A stretch of 64,000 bases of DNA, from positions 20,085 through 84,084 of the forward strand of contig NZ_JABKKJ010000013.1 of the NCBI RefSeq assembly GCF_013166515.1. Direction: 5' to 3'. This stretch comes from Xylanibacter caecicola. Lineage in GTDB: Bacteria; Bacteroidota; Bacteroidia; Bacteroidales; Bacteroidaceae. Made by a program: the position numbers and the translations under genes. The notes under the pieces were generated by a model that worked only from the letters and a program-made list of their open reading frames with translations, searched no databases and was not told the DNA's origin. Shown piece after piece: positions 23,999-33,282 of this stretch; the stretch's first letter is position 1; each line of letters begins with the position of its first letter.

Positions 23999-25320
23999 AT
24001 TCTGTGACTGGTTTTAATGCTTACAATAAGCATTATCATAAGTATTACTATAAATCCTAATGAGTAAACAACATTGATATTTCCGTTGGCAAAATATTGA
24101 AGTGAAAGCGTCCATAATGTAATAGGCAATATATCATGATTCTTTTTCAATGTTTTCATGCTTTTAAAGAACAGTTTTATAGGATAGCAAGTTCTCATAA
24201 AGAAGACAATTGCTCCAAACAAAATTCCCATTTCTGCATAGACTATTTGTGAGGACCATTCTCCAAGCATCCATGCTCCTCCGGTAAAGGCTTTTGCAGC
24301 AAAATTACTTCCAAAACCTATGCCGTAGCCCATAAAAGGAATATCTGCGACTTCTCCCATATTGTGCCAGAATATATAAGGCTCCAGTATTCTGGACAGG
24401 AAAATTCCGGACGTTCCTCCTTCATGTTCTGCTGCTGTTGTAAAACGATTTATCACGGGATCTAAAAGATACATATCACCAACCTTAATCTTTGATATTA
24501 TAAATATGAGGAGCATCAAGCAAAGCAAGGAAAATAGAACTTTGAAGAAAGAGTTTCCTATTTTTGCAAAAGTCATAATTAAAGATACAAACAAAATTGT
24601 TATTGCAGACTGTAAAATAGTACCTCGTGACACACTTGTTATCAATGTAAGAACGACACAGGTTGTAAGAATAGGGAAGCCCAACTTGAATTCTAAAATT
24701 TGTTTTCTGTAATTATTGGAAAACATGACAACCGCAAATATGCATGTGACAATTGGATTATAATAGGAAGATCCTAAACAATGTGCAAATGTTCCGGGAG
24801 GACGGACAGCGCCATTTGCCGTACCGGTTCCTTCTGCTACCTCGCCACCTACTGCTGCGTTTATTATATTGTTGGGTGGAGTCAAGAACTGAAGTACGTA
24901 TAGGACCGTCATCGGAATAAATACGATGCATAAGAATTGCATTATCTTTATAAGGTCTGTCCTGTTGAGGCGTTGTGACATTATGAATATAAATGGTATG
25001 TGGAAGAACCATATACGGAAACCATATAGTGCAATGGGTATGCTGTGATGTCCCATGGTTATTGCAGAAAATAAGGTGACCGCACCTATTGCCATGAACC
25101 CTTTTGCAAGGTTGCTTTTAAGATAACGCCCGTTCATTGAGGATATGACAATCCATATAACAATTGGCTCACGACACATGAACCATAGGTTTGATAGTCC
25201 CGGCATGAACCATTTGCGCATAGCTCCTTCTATGAAAATAAGGAACAAGTATATCCAGAAGGCTTTCTTGTATTTGTCAAGAGAGCGATAATATGTTCTG
25301 AAATCTTTTATAATCGACAT
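23995..25320 (-). CDS. wzy: O-antigen/capsule polymerase, Wzy-like
   Basis: A 441-residue membrane protein with about ten to twelve hydrophobic helices and a large periplasmic loop between roughly residues 270 and 360 (DPVINRFTTAAEHEGGTSGIF, then GGAWMLGEWSSQIVYAEMG), the layout of Wzy polymerases. The N terminus has RKWFMPGLSNLWFMCREPIV, seen in Bacteroidota O-antigen polymerases of the PF04932-like group. It would join undecaprenyl-linked repeat units in the periplasm. It lies beside wzx, as usual. Sequence conservation among Wzy proteins is low, so the call rests on topology and context. Confidence 0.8.
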   Translation of the reverse strand: MSIIKDFRTYYRSLDKYKKAFWIYLFLIFIEGAMRKWFMPGLSNLWFMCREPIVIWIVISSMNGRYLKSNLAKGFMAIGAVTLFSAITMGHHSIPIALYGFRIWFFHIPFIFIMSQRLNRTDLIKIMQFLCIVFIPMTVLYVLQFLTPPNNIINAAVGGEVAEGTGTANGAVRPPGTFAHCLGSSYYNPIVTCIFAVVMFSNNYRKQILEFKLGFPILTTCVVLTLITSVSRGTILQSAITILFVSLIMTFAKIGNSFFKVLFSLLCLMLLIFIISKIKVGDMYLLDPVINRFTTAAEHEGGTSGIFLSRILEPYIFWHNMGEVADIPFMGYGIGFGSNFAAKAFTGGAWMLGEWSSQIVYAEMGILFGAIVFFMRTCYPIKLFFKSMKTLKKNHDILPITLWTLSLQYFANGNINVVYSLGFIVILMIMLIVSIKTSHRI

Positions 25321-25493
25321 CTTATATATTTAATTACTTCCCGATAATCCATTTGGCTTTTTTATTCACAAGAAACACAGATAATATGGATAAAGAGAAT
25401 ACTATTATAACTTCTGATATTTTATATGGTATTTTTTAATTTATGTAATTAATGTATTCTCAATTACGATATACATATATGAGGTGTAGACCT

Positions 25494-27035
25494 TTATAGC
25501 AAGGCTATTATTCTCAGTTTTATATTATTGAACATTTTCAATATAATTTTTCTTTCATAATTATTTAATCCTGTAAACAGTATTATTAAAGATAATATTA
25601 TGCAGGATGCTATTACAACTTCTATTAGTCCTGTTAAATTATATCTAAAATAGCTGTTGACCAACGATATCGAATAATATGCAGCTGCTATTACAAGTAT
25701 TGGTTGAAAAATGCATGCCCAGGCAAATTTTCTTAAAGATAATGAAGATATTTTTGAGAATGCGTATATCCTATATAATGCTACTGCAGTTTCAATAGAA
25801 AGAAGAAATACGGCAAATGATTGTGAAGTTGTATTTGTCAGGTGTGGTATGATATAAAGTAAGCCAATAGCAATTATATAGATAAAATCAGCAACAAGAA
25901 GAAATCTTTTGATATTACCTGTGGCAAGTGCTCCGGTGATTACGGGGCACGTTATGGCGTAGATCATGCTGATAAACAGAAAGATACTTACATACAAGGC
26001 GGTGCCCTCGGGAACATCGCCTAACCACAGTGACAGTATCTGATTGCACCTTACCCATATGGGCACGGCGATGAAAGCAAGAAGGTATATTTGCATTCTG
26101 CTGCCTTCGTATATTAGTTTCAGCGATTTGTCGGTCTCGCCGTTAGAGTAGGTCTTGATAATCTGTGGCTCAATGGCTTTCTGCACGTTCTGCGAAAAAG
26201 CGAGTGCTGATGTCCTTACCTGTGTTGCTATGGAGAAAATGCCGTTCATAACAACACCAAAATTGATGTTGAGTAACACGTTGAAACCTTGTGCGAACAG
26301 CATCACCATAATACCGTCAAGCAATGAGTAGCCGGTGAATTTACCAATCTCGGACATGTGTGATCGGTCTATTATCAGTCTGAACTTTGACTCTTTGAAG
26401 TTATGCCTGCAATATATTTGATAGGTTAGACGTATGCCGACACTCACGGTGGCGAGAAAAAGTCCGTAGAAAAACAGCCGATTGTGGTTTATAAATCCAA
26501 TGGCATATACAGCTGCCAGATTCATCAAGACTTGAAATATCGATATATACGCAAAGGCGTTCATCCTTTCGTGGGCAATAATCAAGGCATTATATGGAAT
26601 GCTTATAAGATTAACGACACATGTTATTATTGAAAATTGAAATACCCAGTTGGCTGCAATGATGCTTCTTTCCGGTATTTGTATTTTGTTATTGAGAAAC
26701 CATAGTCCGATGCTTTCAAGCAGTATGAATGATAATAAGGCAAAAATGAAGACTACATTCATACAACTACAGAAGGTCTTTTGAATGTTAGATTCGTTTT
26801 TACCTAATTCAAATGCCATAAACCGATTGATAGCGTTTGTCAGTCCTCCGCCAAAAATGGCGAACATAGAAATCACTCCACCTACGATACCGTAGGTACC
26901 ATAATCTTCTATACCAAGATTTTGTAAGACCAATCTTGTGATATAGAGATTTATCCACATGGTGAACAACATACGCAAAGCCAGTACAGCGGTGTTTTTG
27001 GCAATGCGCTGTTTGTTGAAGTTCGTTTCTGTCAT
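25494..27035 (-). CDS. wzx: Polysaccharide flippase, Wzx-like
   Basis: A 513-residue protein with 12-14 membrane helices of the MATE/MOP superfamily: IAKNTAVLALRMLFTMWINL at the start, then GIEDYGTYGIVGGVISMFAI, the conserved first-repeat loop of Wzx proteins. It would flip undecaprenyl-pyrophosphate-linked repeat units across the inner membrane. Its start overlaps the stop of the GT2 gene (27035), and about 170 A/T-rich bases separate its stop from wzy. Confidence in the class is high. Confidence 0.92.
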   Translation of the reverse strand: MTETNFNKQRIAKNTAVLALRMLFTMWINLYITRLVLQNLGIEDYGTYGIVGGVISMFAIFGGGLTNAINRFMAFELGKNESNIQKTFCSCMNVVFIFALLSFILLESIGLWFLNNKIQIPERSIIAANWVFQFSIITCVVNLISIPYNALIIAHERMNAFAYISIFQVLMNLAAVYAIGFINHNRLFFYGLFLATVSVGIRLTYQIYCRHNFKESKFRLIIDRSHMSEIGKFTGYSLLDGIMVMLFAQGFNVLLNINFGVVMNGIFSIATQVRTSALAFSQNVQKAIEPQIIKTYSNGETDKSLKLIYEGSRMQIYLLAFIAVPIWVRCNQILSLWLGDVPEGTALYVSIFLFISMIYAITCPVITGALATGNIKRFLLVADFIYIIAIGLLYIIPHLTNTTSQSFAVFLLSIETAVALYRIYAFSKISSLSLRKFAWACIFQPILVIAAAYYSISLVNSYFRYNLTGLIEVVIASCIILSLIILFTGLNNYERKIILKMFNNIKLRIIALL

Positions 27036-28051
27036 TATTGAGGTTTGTAGGTATAGGTGTGTCTCAGCTTCTTAGGCAAGCCCCAAATGAACTTCATTAT
27101 CAGATAGAACATCTTGTCGAAAGGCATACAGTGTGGTTCGTTTACCTTTACTTTCTGCCCGATGTTCCAATTGCGCACAAAAAGTTTGTCGAAATATCTC
27201 AGGTAAGCCTCTTGGAACCATGAGCCTATTACGAAGTTATTGCGCACGATGAGACGCTTTATGGCATTGTCTTTCTCTACCCAGCCGGGAACGGTCTCGG
27301 GCTTTCCGCCGGCATTGACCATCCAGCGGTATGTGGCAAGAGGATAACCGCGCAGCCAACGGACACTGTGATAGTGTGCAAGCTTTACATGGAAGTGAAA
27401 ATCAAGAGACGGATAGAAGTCGGGATTGAAACCGCCAATCTCATATACAACATCCCTGCGGAGAGTCATTCCGCATGGGGCATGAAGGTGACAGCCGGTA
27501 AGATAGTCTTTTTCTTTTAATGTCATCACTTTTATATCGCATGTCTTACGTTCCGGATGAACGTTGCCCATATTCCTCATACTGTTATAACAGTTATAGA
27601 AGCACACTGCCTCGTTGTCGGCTGCGACGATATTAGCCATATTACGCATGAAATCCGGATATAGCATATCGTCGTCATGCAGCATTACAACCCATTTTGT
27701 TCTGGCGAGCTGATACAACTTGTTCCAATTGCCCGTCATCCCTGTATTTTCTGTATTCTTATAATAGGCAATCTGCGGCAGACGGTATTTTTCTTTCATT
27801 AGACGCTCCGTTTCGTCATCGCGTGCAGGATTGTTGTCTACTACAAGTATCTCGTAATCTGTAAATCCTTCTTGATTGATGCAACTGTCTATTGCAAACT
27901 GCAACAGGTCCGTACGGTTATATGTAGGTATGGCTATGGTGTATAGAGGTGCTTCGTCCTTTTCCCATGTGAACACAGGAATGGACGCAACTTTCTCTAT
28001 TTCCGCCATGTTGTCACGGTCGTCGTAACGACATTTTATTTCCTCTATCAT
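27035..28051 (-). CDS. Glycosyltransferase family 2, possibly the dideoxyhexosyltransferase
   Basis: A 338-residue GT-A enzyme: PLYTIAIPTYNRTDLLQFA near residues 34-52, DYEILVVDNNPARDDE near 64-79, WVVMLHDDDMLYPDFM near 119-134 with the DDD metal motif, and a His/Arg-rich C terminus. It is the first transferase after the four CDP-dideoxyhexose genes, so it is the best candidate to use that sugar, as RfbV does in Salmonella. That link is inference from gene order only. It starts 4 bases after the stop of the SDR gene, so the two are likely co-translated. Confidence 0.87.
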   Translation of the reverse strand: MIEEIKCRYDDRDNMAEIEKVASIPVFTWEKDEAPLYTIAIPTYNRTDLLQFAIDSCINQEGFTDYEILVVDNNPARDDETERLMKEKYRLPQIAYYKNTENTGMTGNWNKLYQLARTKWVVMLHDDDMLYPDFMRNMANIVAADNEAVCFYNCYNSMRNMGNVHPERKTCDIKVMTLKEKDYLTGCHLHAPCGMTLRRDVVYEIGGFNPDFYPSLDFHFHVKLAHYHSVRWLRGYPLATYRWMVNAGGKPETVPGWVEKDNAIKRLIVRNNFVIGSWFQEAYLRYFDKLFVRNWNIGQKVKVNEPHCMPFDKMFYLIMKFIWGLPKKLRHTYTYKPQ

Positions 28052-28055
28052 GACT

Positions 28056-28946
28056 TTAGTATGTATCTATGACATCGATTATTCTGACAGACGGTGTGAA
28101 ACCTGTATAGTGGTACAGTTTGTTACCGTCAAGTGCCAGATGTTTCATGCCTGTATCAACCCGTCCAGCTGATCCGAAACAACCTTGCGGAACAGTTGTC
28201 CCCATTGCCTTGTGAATGAGTGTGACTATCTCCTTTACGGTCATGACTTCTTTTCCTTCCACATTGTATATACCTGATGCAAGTCCTTTTCTTATTGCAA
28301 GCTCAAGCATCAAAGGTATTTCGCTGACGTGAATATACTGGCGTGTCTGGTCACCTGCCGTGAAATGCAGTTCCTCATTTTTGCGGATTGCATTTATTGT
28401 GTAGGGTATGAGCCGCAGGGAATTCTCACCCTTCCCGTAGATTGTGGGAAGGATGAAGTGCCAGTGGCGGAAATCGTGCTTGTATGATGCGACGAACCGG
28501 CTGAGCATGCGTTTGCTTATTGTATAGTCGTTGGGTGCCGGAGCTGTAGATATCAGGATATCTGTCTCGGTAAAAGTCCGTGTTTCTTTTGTCTCGCCCA
28601 TTTCGAAGAATGAACCGAATGTAACAAATCTGCCCTTATAATCAACTTCTTTCAGCTTGTTACAGATAGATACCGGAACCTTAACATTAAGATTGTATAT
28701 AAGATTCAGGTTTTCTTTTAAGTTGGATTGAATGCCCGCACCTGTTGCATATATGATAATGTCACTTGAGAACAATGTGCTGTAGTCAAGTGTATCATCG
28801 GTAAAGTTTACTTTATAAAAATTATTATATTTATGGTTGACAGGCGGCTCCAGTCCATACATGTCCAGTTCACATCCTATTTCATTGAAATGTATTGCTA
28901 TGGCAGTTGATAGAAAACCGTTTGTGCCAAGTATTGCAGCTTTCAT
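28056..28946 (-). CDS. SDR reductase, CDP-abequose/CDP-paratose synthase-like
   Basis: A 296-residue extended SDR: AAILGTNGFLSTAIAIHF at the start (nucleotide-binding loop GTNGFLS, with Ser in place of the third Gly), FVTFGSFFEMG, and the Tyr/Lys pair in NDYTISKRMLSRF. It follows rfbF, rfbG and rfbH in the same operon. In Salmonella and Yersinia the enzyme in this place (RfbJ, RfbS) reduces the 4-keto-3,6-dideoxyhexose to CDP-abequose or CDP-paratose. Whether the product is abequose, paratose or another isomer cannot be read from sequence by eye. It starts 2 bases after the rfbG stop. Confidence 0.8.
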   Translation of the reverse strand: MKAAILGTNGFLSTAIAIHFNEIGCELDMYGLEPPVNHKYNNFYKVNFTDDTLDYSTLFSSDIIIYATGAGIQSNLKENLNLIYNLNVKVPVSICNKLKEVDYKGRFVTFGSFFEMGETKETRTFTETDILISTAPAPNDYTISKRMLSRFVASYKHDFRHWHFILPTIYGKGENSLRLIPYTINAIRKNEELHFTAGDQTRQYIHVSEIPLMLELAIRKGLASGIYNVEGKEVMTVKEIVTLIHKAMGTTVPQGCFGSAGRVDTGMKHLALDGNKLYHYTGFTPSVRIIDVIDTY

Positions 28947-28948
28947 CG

Positions 28949-30037
28949 TTATTGGGGATTTGTGTTAACAAACTGTTCTATTTCCTTTACACACAGTGCA
29001 TATACATCTTCGTCCTTGTATCGTTTATACCAGTCGGTGACAAGTTCCATGCACTGTTGCATGTTCATGCGCGGTTTCCACCCCAAACGGCTTTTTGCCT
29101 TGTTTATGTTAAGCATCAGCAGCTTTGCCTCGTGCGGAGCGTCTGTGTCGGATAAATCCCGAAGTGTCCCGGTGCCATAGTTCCTGATAACTTCGGTTGC
29201 AACATCCCATACCGTAGATACGGAGTCGGCTTCGGGACCGAAGTTCCAGCCTTCGCAATATTCCGTAGGCTCATACCACTGTTTCATTGCAAGAAGCATG
29301 TAGCCGGACAGCGGCTCGAGGACGTGTTCCCACGGGCGTACGGACTTGGGCGAGCGTATGTCTATGGGCTTGTCGGCTTCAAGTGCACGTATGCAGTCGG
29401 GGATAATGCGGTCGAGTGCCCAGTCGCCGCCGCCGATGACATTGCCTGCACGTACGCTCGACAAAGAGACGGTATGCTTTGTGCCGTAGTCGGCAGGGTT
29501 GAAGAAAGAACGTCTCCATGATGATATCGCAATTTCGCATGCACCTTTTGATGAAGAGTACGGGTCGTAACCTCCGAAGGCGTCTGTCTCTACATAACCG
29601 TCAGTCTGTTCTTTGTTCTCATAACATTTGTCGGTTGTTATCATCACTCCCACTTTAACACTGTCTGTTGCACGTATGGCTTCCATAATGTTAATGGTAC
29701 CCATGACATTCACCTCGTATGTCTCCACGGGTATGTCATAACTCAGTCTCACCAATGGCTGTGCGGCAAGGTGGAAGACAATTTCCGGGCGGTACTCGGC
29801 AAAGATTTCTTTCATCTTCTTGCCGTCGCGTATGTCGGCACGTATGTCTGCCTTTATCTTTTTTCCGATGCCGGAAAGGACATAGTTGTCACGTTCTGTA
29901 AACGGGTCTTGGGCTATTCCTATAACCTCGGCACCCAGTTCATGGAGCCATATCGACAGCCATGAGCCTTTAAATCCCGTATGTCCAGTTATCAGAATGC
30001 GCTTGCCCCTATAGAAGTTATTAAAGATATCAATCAT
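28949..30037 (-). CDS. rfbG: CDP-glucose 4,6-dehydratase
   Basis: A 362-residue extended SDR with ITGHTGFKGSWLSIWLHELG near residues 16-35 (NAD loop), VFHLAAQPLVRLSYDIP, and the active-site YDPYSSSKGACE (Tyr/Lys) near 157-168. These features match RfbG/DdhB. The enzyme turns CDP-D-glucose into CDP-4-keto-6-deoxyglucose, the second step to CDP-3,6-dideoxyhexoses. Neighbours rfbF and rfbH complete the first three steps. It starts 12 bases after rfbF and lies in the cytoplasm. Confidence 0.95.
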   Translation of the reverse strand: MIDIFNNFYRGKRILITGHTGFKGSWLSIWLHELGAEVIGIAQDPFTERDNYVLSGIGKKIKADIRADIRDGKKMKEIFAEYRPEIVFHLAAQPLVRLSYDIPVETYEVNVMGTINIMEAIRATDSVKVGVMITTDKCYENKEQTDGYVETDAFGGYDPYSSSKGACEIAISSWRRSFFNPADYGTKHTVSLSSVRAGNVIGGGDWALDRIIPDCIRALEADKPIDIRSPKSVRPWEHVLEPLSGYMLLAMKQWYEPTEYCEGWNFGPEADSVSTVWDVATEVIRNYGTGTLRDLSDTDAPHEAKLLMLNINKAKSRLGWKPRMNMQQCMELVTDWYKRYKDEDVYALCVKEIEQFVNTNPQ

Positions 30038-30049
30038 TGTGTATATGTT

Positions 30050-30832
30050 TTATTTCCAGATTTTCCATGGAGCACGGTTGTTTTCCCACATCTTCTCCAT
30101 CTCCTGATTGTCGCGGAGCATGTCCATCGGCTTCCAGAAACCGCGGTGTTTATAGGCATGCATTTTGCCGTCCTTGACAAGGTTTACAAGTGGTTCACGC
30201 TCGAATATCACGGAATCTGTCCCGTCCGGAATATAATCAAACACTTCCGGCTCGCATATAAAGAAGCCTGCATTTATCCAGTTTCCGTCACCGTCGGGCT
30301 TTTCCTCAAAAGACAATACTTCGTTTGTACTCGGATTGATATGTACCGATCCGAACCTTCCGGACGGTTTGTATACGGTCATGGATATCGCTTTGCCGCT
30401 TTCTTTGTGTGCCTTGATTGTATCCGTAATGTCAAGATCGGTAACACCGTCGCCATAAGTCAGGCAGAAAGCCTCGTTACCTATATATTTCTGTATACGT
30501 CTTAACCTGCTTCCGGTCATGGTGTTCATGCCTGTATCCACAATTGTCACTTTCCAGTTTTCGGAGTGGTTCTCAAGAAGTTTCATGCTGTTGTCCGACA
30601 GATCTATTGTCATGTCGGTGTTGTGCATGAAATAGTTCATGAAATACTCCTTTATGACATATTGTTTGTAACCGGCACAGATGATAAAGTCGTTTATGCC
30701 GTGTGCGGCATAAATCTTCATTATATGCCACAATATAGGCTTGCCGCCGATTTCAATCATCGGTTTGGGCATGTATTGGGTCTTTTCGCTGAAACGTGTT
30801 CCAAGACCTCCGGCAAAAATTACAGCTTTCAT
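30050..30832 (-). CDS. rfbF: Glucose-1-phosphate cytidylyltransferase
   Basis: A 260-residue nucleotidyltransferase. It starts MKAVIFAGGLGTRFSEKTQY with the CTP-binding signature, followed by MPKPMIEIGGKPILWHIMK, CLTYGDGVTDLDI with the metal-binding Asp, and GRFGSVHINPSTNEVLSFEEK. These are hallmarks of RfbF/DdhA. It makes CDP-glucose from CTP and glucose 1-phosphate, the entry step to 3,6-dideoxyhexoses. Length matches the family (about 257). It is 7 bases after the rfbH stop. Confidence 0.96.
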   Translation of the reverse strand: MKAVIFAGGLGTRFSEKTQYMPKPMIEIGGKPILWHIMKIYAAHGINDFIICAGYKQYVIKEYFMNYFMHNTDMTIDLSDNSMKLLENHSENWKVTIVDTGMNTMTGSRLRRIQKYIGNEAFCLTYGDGVTDLDITDTIKAHKESGKAISMTVYKPSGRFGSVHINPSTNEVLSFEEKPDGDGNWINAGFFICEPEVFDYIPDGTDSVIFEREPLVNLVKDGKMHAYKHRGFWKPMDMLRDNQEMEKMWENNRAPWKIWK

Positions 30833-30839
30833 AAGATGT

Positions 30840-32186
30840 TTATTTGGAATGTTCTGTGCAGAATTCTTTTATGGACTGTATCATCCAGCCGAGCATGTCG
30901 TTTGTCATACCAGGATATACTCCGATCCAGAAACCGTTGTTCATTATGAAGTCGGTATTCTTAAGTTCTCCTACAACGCGGTAGCCCTCGCCTGTCCGGC
31001 GCATCTCGTCAAATGCGGGATGCTTTATGAGGTTTCCGGCAAACAGGTTGCGTGTCTGTATCTTGCGGCTCTCAAGAAAACCGGTAAGTTCGTTACGCGT
31101 AAATCCGGCATTCTCTTCAACTGCAATAAGGAAACCGAACCAAGAAGGGTTGCTGTTGTCCTCGGCAACAGGAAGTATCAGTCCGGGAACATCCTTAAGC
31201 CCGTCGTACAGTGTCCTGTAGTTGGCACGCCGTGCCTTGACAATACTGTCAAGTTTTTTTAACTGTGCACATCCTATGGCAGCCTGCATGTCGGTTATTT
31301 TAAGATTGAACCCGAAATGGCTGTATACATATTTATGGTCGTATCCTTGCGGAAGTTCGCCGTATTGTCCGGTAAAGCGCAATTTGCACGTGTTGTCGAC
31401 GCCGCCCACGCACCAGCAGTCGCGTCCCCAGTCGCGAAAAGAGCGTATTATCTTGTCCAGCATAGGGTCGTCGGTATATACGGCACCGCCTTCTCCCATG
31501 GTCATGTGGTGGGGTGGGTAGAACGATGATGTGCCTATATGTCCCCATGTACCGGTTTTCTTGGTAACTCCATTCAGTGTGTATTCAGAACCGAGTGCAT
31601 CGCAGTTGTCTTCGATGAGCCACAGACCGTGTTTCTCGCAGAAAGCCAGAACGTCTTTAAGATTGAACGGGTTGCCCAATGAGTGAGCTATCATAACCGC
31701 CTTGGTCTTGTCGCTGTAAGCATCTTCAAGCCGTGCGGTATCTATGTCGAATCCCGGCAGGCATACATCCACAAACACAGGAACGGCACCGAACTGTATT
31801 ATAGGGTTGACAGTCGTGGGAAATCCAGCCGCTACGGTTATGACCTCGTCGCCGCGTTTAATCCTTCTGTCGCCGAGCTTTTGTGATGTCAGTGCATAGA
31901 ATGCCAACAGGTTGGCAGATGAACCGGAGTTTGTAACGGCACAATGCTTCACTCCGAGCCACTTGGCAAGGTTTGTTTCGAACTTGTGCGCCCATGGACC
32001 GGCTGTAAGCCAGAAATCAAGTGACGAATCAACGAGATTTACAATTTCTTCATCATCAAAATAACGCCCTCCGTAATTTACGAAAGACTTGCCCGGAACG
32101 AATTCCTTTTTTGCAGCATGTACCTCTTTGTAATATTCACGGGTAAGCTCAAGAATTTGTTCTTTTAGTTCTTCTTTCTTAGACAT
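30840..32186 (-). CDS. rfbH: CDP-6-deoxy-4-hexulose-3-dehydrase (E1), RfbH
   Basis: A 448-residue protein of the DegT/DnrJ/EryC1 aminotransferase fold. The place of the usual PLP-binding lysine is taken by His in FYPPHHMTMGEGGAVY near residue 225, the hallmark of the E1 dehydrase, which uses PMP and an iron-sulfur centre to remove the 3-hydroxyl. Cysteine residues for the cluster are visible around DWGRDCWCVGGVDNTCKL. It acts on CDP-4-keto-6-deoxyglucose. The reductase partner E3 (RfbI) is not in the window, so another ferredoxin-type reductase must serve. It is the first of the biosynthetic genes after the ATPase module. Confidence 0.95.
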   Translation of the reverse strand: MSKKEELKEQILELTREYYKEVHAAKKEFVPGKSFVNYGGRYFDDEEIVNLVDSSLDFWLTAGPWAHKFETNLAKWLGVKHCAVTNSGSSANLLAFYALTSQKLGDRRIKRGDEVITVAAGFPTTVNPIIQFGAVPVFVDVCLPGFDIDTARLEDAYSDKTKAVMIAHSLGNPFNLKDVLAFCEKHGLWLIEDNCDALGSEYTLNGVTKKTGTWGHIGTSSFYPPHHMTMGEGGAVYTDDPMLDKIIRSFRDWGRDCWCVGGVDNTCKLRFTGQYGELPQGYDHKYVYSHFGFNLKITDMQAAIGCAQLKKLDSIVKARRANYRTLYDGLKDVPGLILPVAEDNSNPSWFGFLIAVEENAGFTRNELTGFLESRKIQTRNLFAGNLIKHPAFDEMRRTGEGYRVVGELKNTDFIMNNGFWIGVYPGMTNDMLGWMIQSIKEFCTEHSK

Positions 32187-32499
32187 AGTCTCTAAATCTT
32201 TATATAAATTAATGTGTGGACTTCAATGGGGATGTGTCAAAATTAAATATATGTCCCTACTCAGATGATTGCTTATTTTGAACACCCTCATGAGTTTATC
32301 TTATTTTATATATGGAATGTCGGCACATTATGATACAGTATGCCTGTTTATGTGAGTAGGGATGTAAAAAATTAATTTATGGTATACAACCCAATATAGA
32401 CATTTTGTAGTTGCCTATATATTGAGTTGTTAAGATTTAATGTGTCTGTTGATGATTATGGCTGTCCGCTAAAACTTATAAAAGCAATATTATTATATC
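32187..32499. repeat. Non-coding gap with dispersed repeat pieces
   Basis: The gap between rfbH and the ATPase-partner gene holds GATGTGTCAAAATTAAATAT, ATATGTCCCTACTC and GATTGCTTATTTTG (about 32230-32290), which are parts, in reverse order, of the dispersed element at 12230 and 48790, plus A/T-rich DNA. The rfbH promoter probably lies here; I see no gene. Confidence 0.7.
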
Positions 32500-33282
32500 T
32501 TATAGCAGTACCTCATAATCTTCCTCAAGTATTTCTGCATCTAGTGTTTCTTCGTCTGACAAATTCGGAGAAGATATCCGGAAATCGTGCCATACTCGGT
32601 TAAGTATCTGCATTATACAATCATATTCTGCGTTGTTATATTTTTGACGGTATGACATGGCTTGCTTAATCCAATATTCTATTTTGCTTATGAATGTAGT
32701 GAAATCGCAGGCGGACAATAATGAATGAAGATATTCTTCCATCGCTTTGATATCAGTAACAGGCGTGTATGGAAAATCGCTTTCTGATTTTATCAACTCA
32801 TTGAAGTCATCTGTGGATAAAGGCTCGCATAACCTAATTATACCTCCTTCTTGTGATTTGTCTTTGAACCAGCGTTTTACACGCTGTATAACATTCGGGC
32901 AGAATATGAAAAAACATGTTTCGTTTATCGGTATATTGCAACCAAGAATATCTTTGGTATGGCTGACTTTTTTCTCCAATACCGTCTTTGACAGATTTCT
33001 TTCGCTCTTGTAATCCATTCTCAATTCAATCAAGAGAAGTCTCGGACTGCAGAATTTATTGTCAGCATAGTTTTTTATTCCCATTACGGCATCCATTGTA
33101 TGCTCCTTGCTGCCGTGGCATATCTGTGTTTCATAAGCATCCATGTCAAGGCAACAAATGTTTTTGTCAAAGAAATCTTTGCCGGGATAGTCCTTCTTTG
33201 ACACACCGTCAAGTGTATTGCCACATTTGCTATATAATGAATGTCTTGTAATTATACTGTTGTCAAATGCCAGTTCCGCCAT
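32500..33282 (-). CDS. Unknown partner of the neighbouring ATPase, possible nuclease
   Basis: A 260-residue protein I do not recognise. It overlaps the upstream ATPase gene by 20 bases, so the two are translated together. A short core, CSPRLLLIELRMDYKS near residues 78-93, has a hydrophobic strand followed by ELR and a Lys, and an acidic LDMDAYE lies about 35 residues earlier. That spacing is loosely like the D...ExK layout of restriction-endonuclease folds, but the evidence is thin. The rest is alpha-helical and charged (KIEYWIKQAMSYRQKY) with an acidic tail (DEETLDAEILEEDYEVLL). No signal peptide. Best described as an uncharacterised ATPase-associated effector candidate. Confidence 0.7.
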   Translation of the reverse strand: MAELAFDNSIITRHSLYSKCGNTLDGVSKKDYPGKDFFDKNICCLDMDAYETQICHGSKEHTMDAVMGIKNYADNKFCSPRLLLIELRMDYKSERNLSKTVLEKKVSHTKDILGCNIPINETCFFIFCPNVIQRVKRWFKDKSQEGGIIRLCEPLSTDDFNELIKSESDFPYTPVTDIKAMEEYLHSLLSACDFTTFISKIEYWIKQAMSYRQKYNNAEYDCIMQILNRVWHDFRISSPNLSDEETLDAEILEEDYEVLL

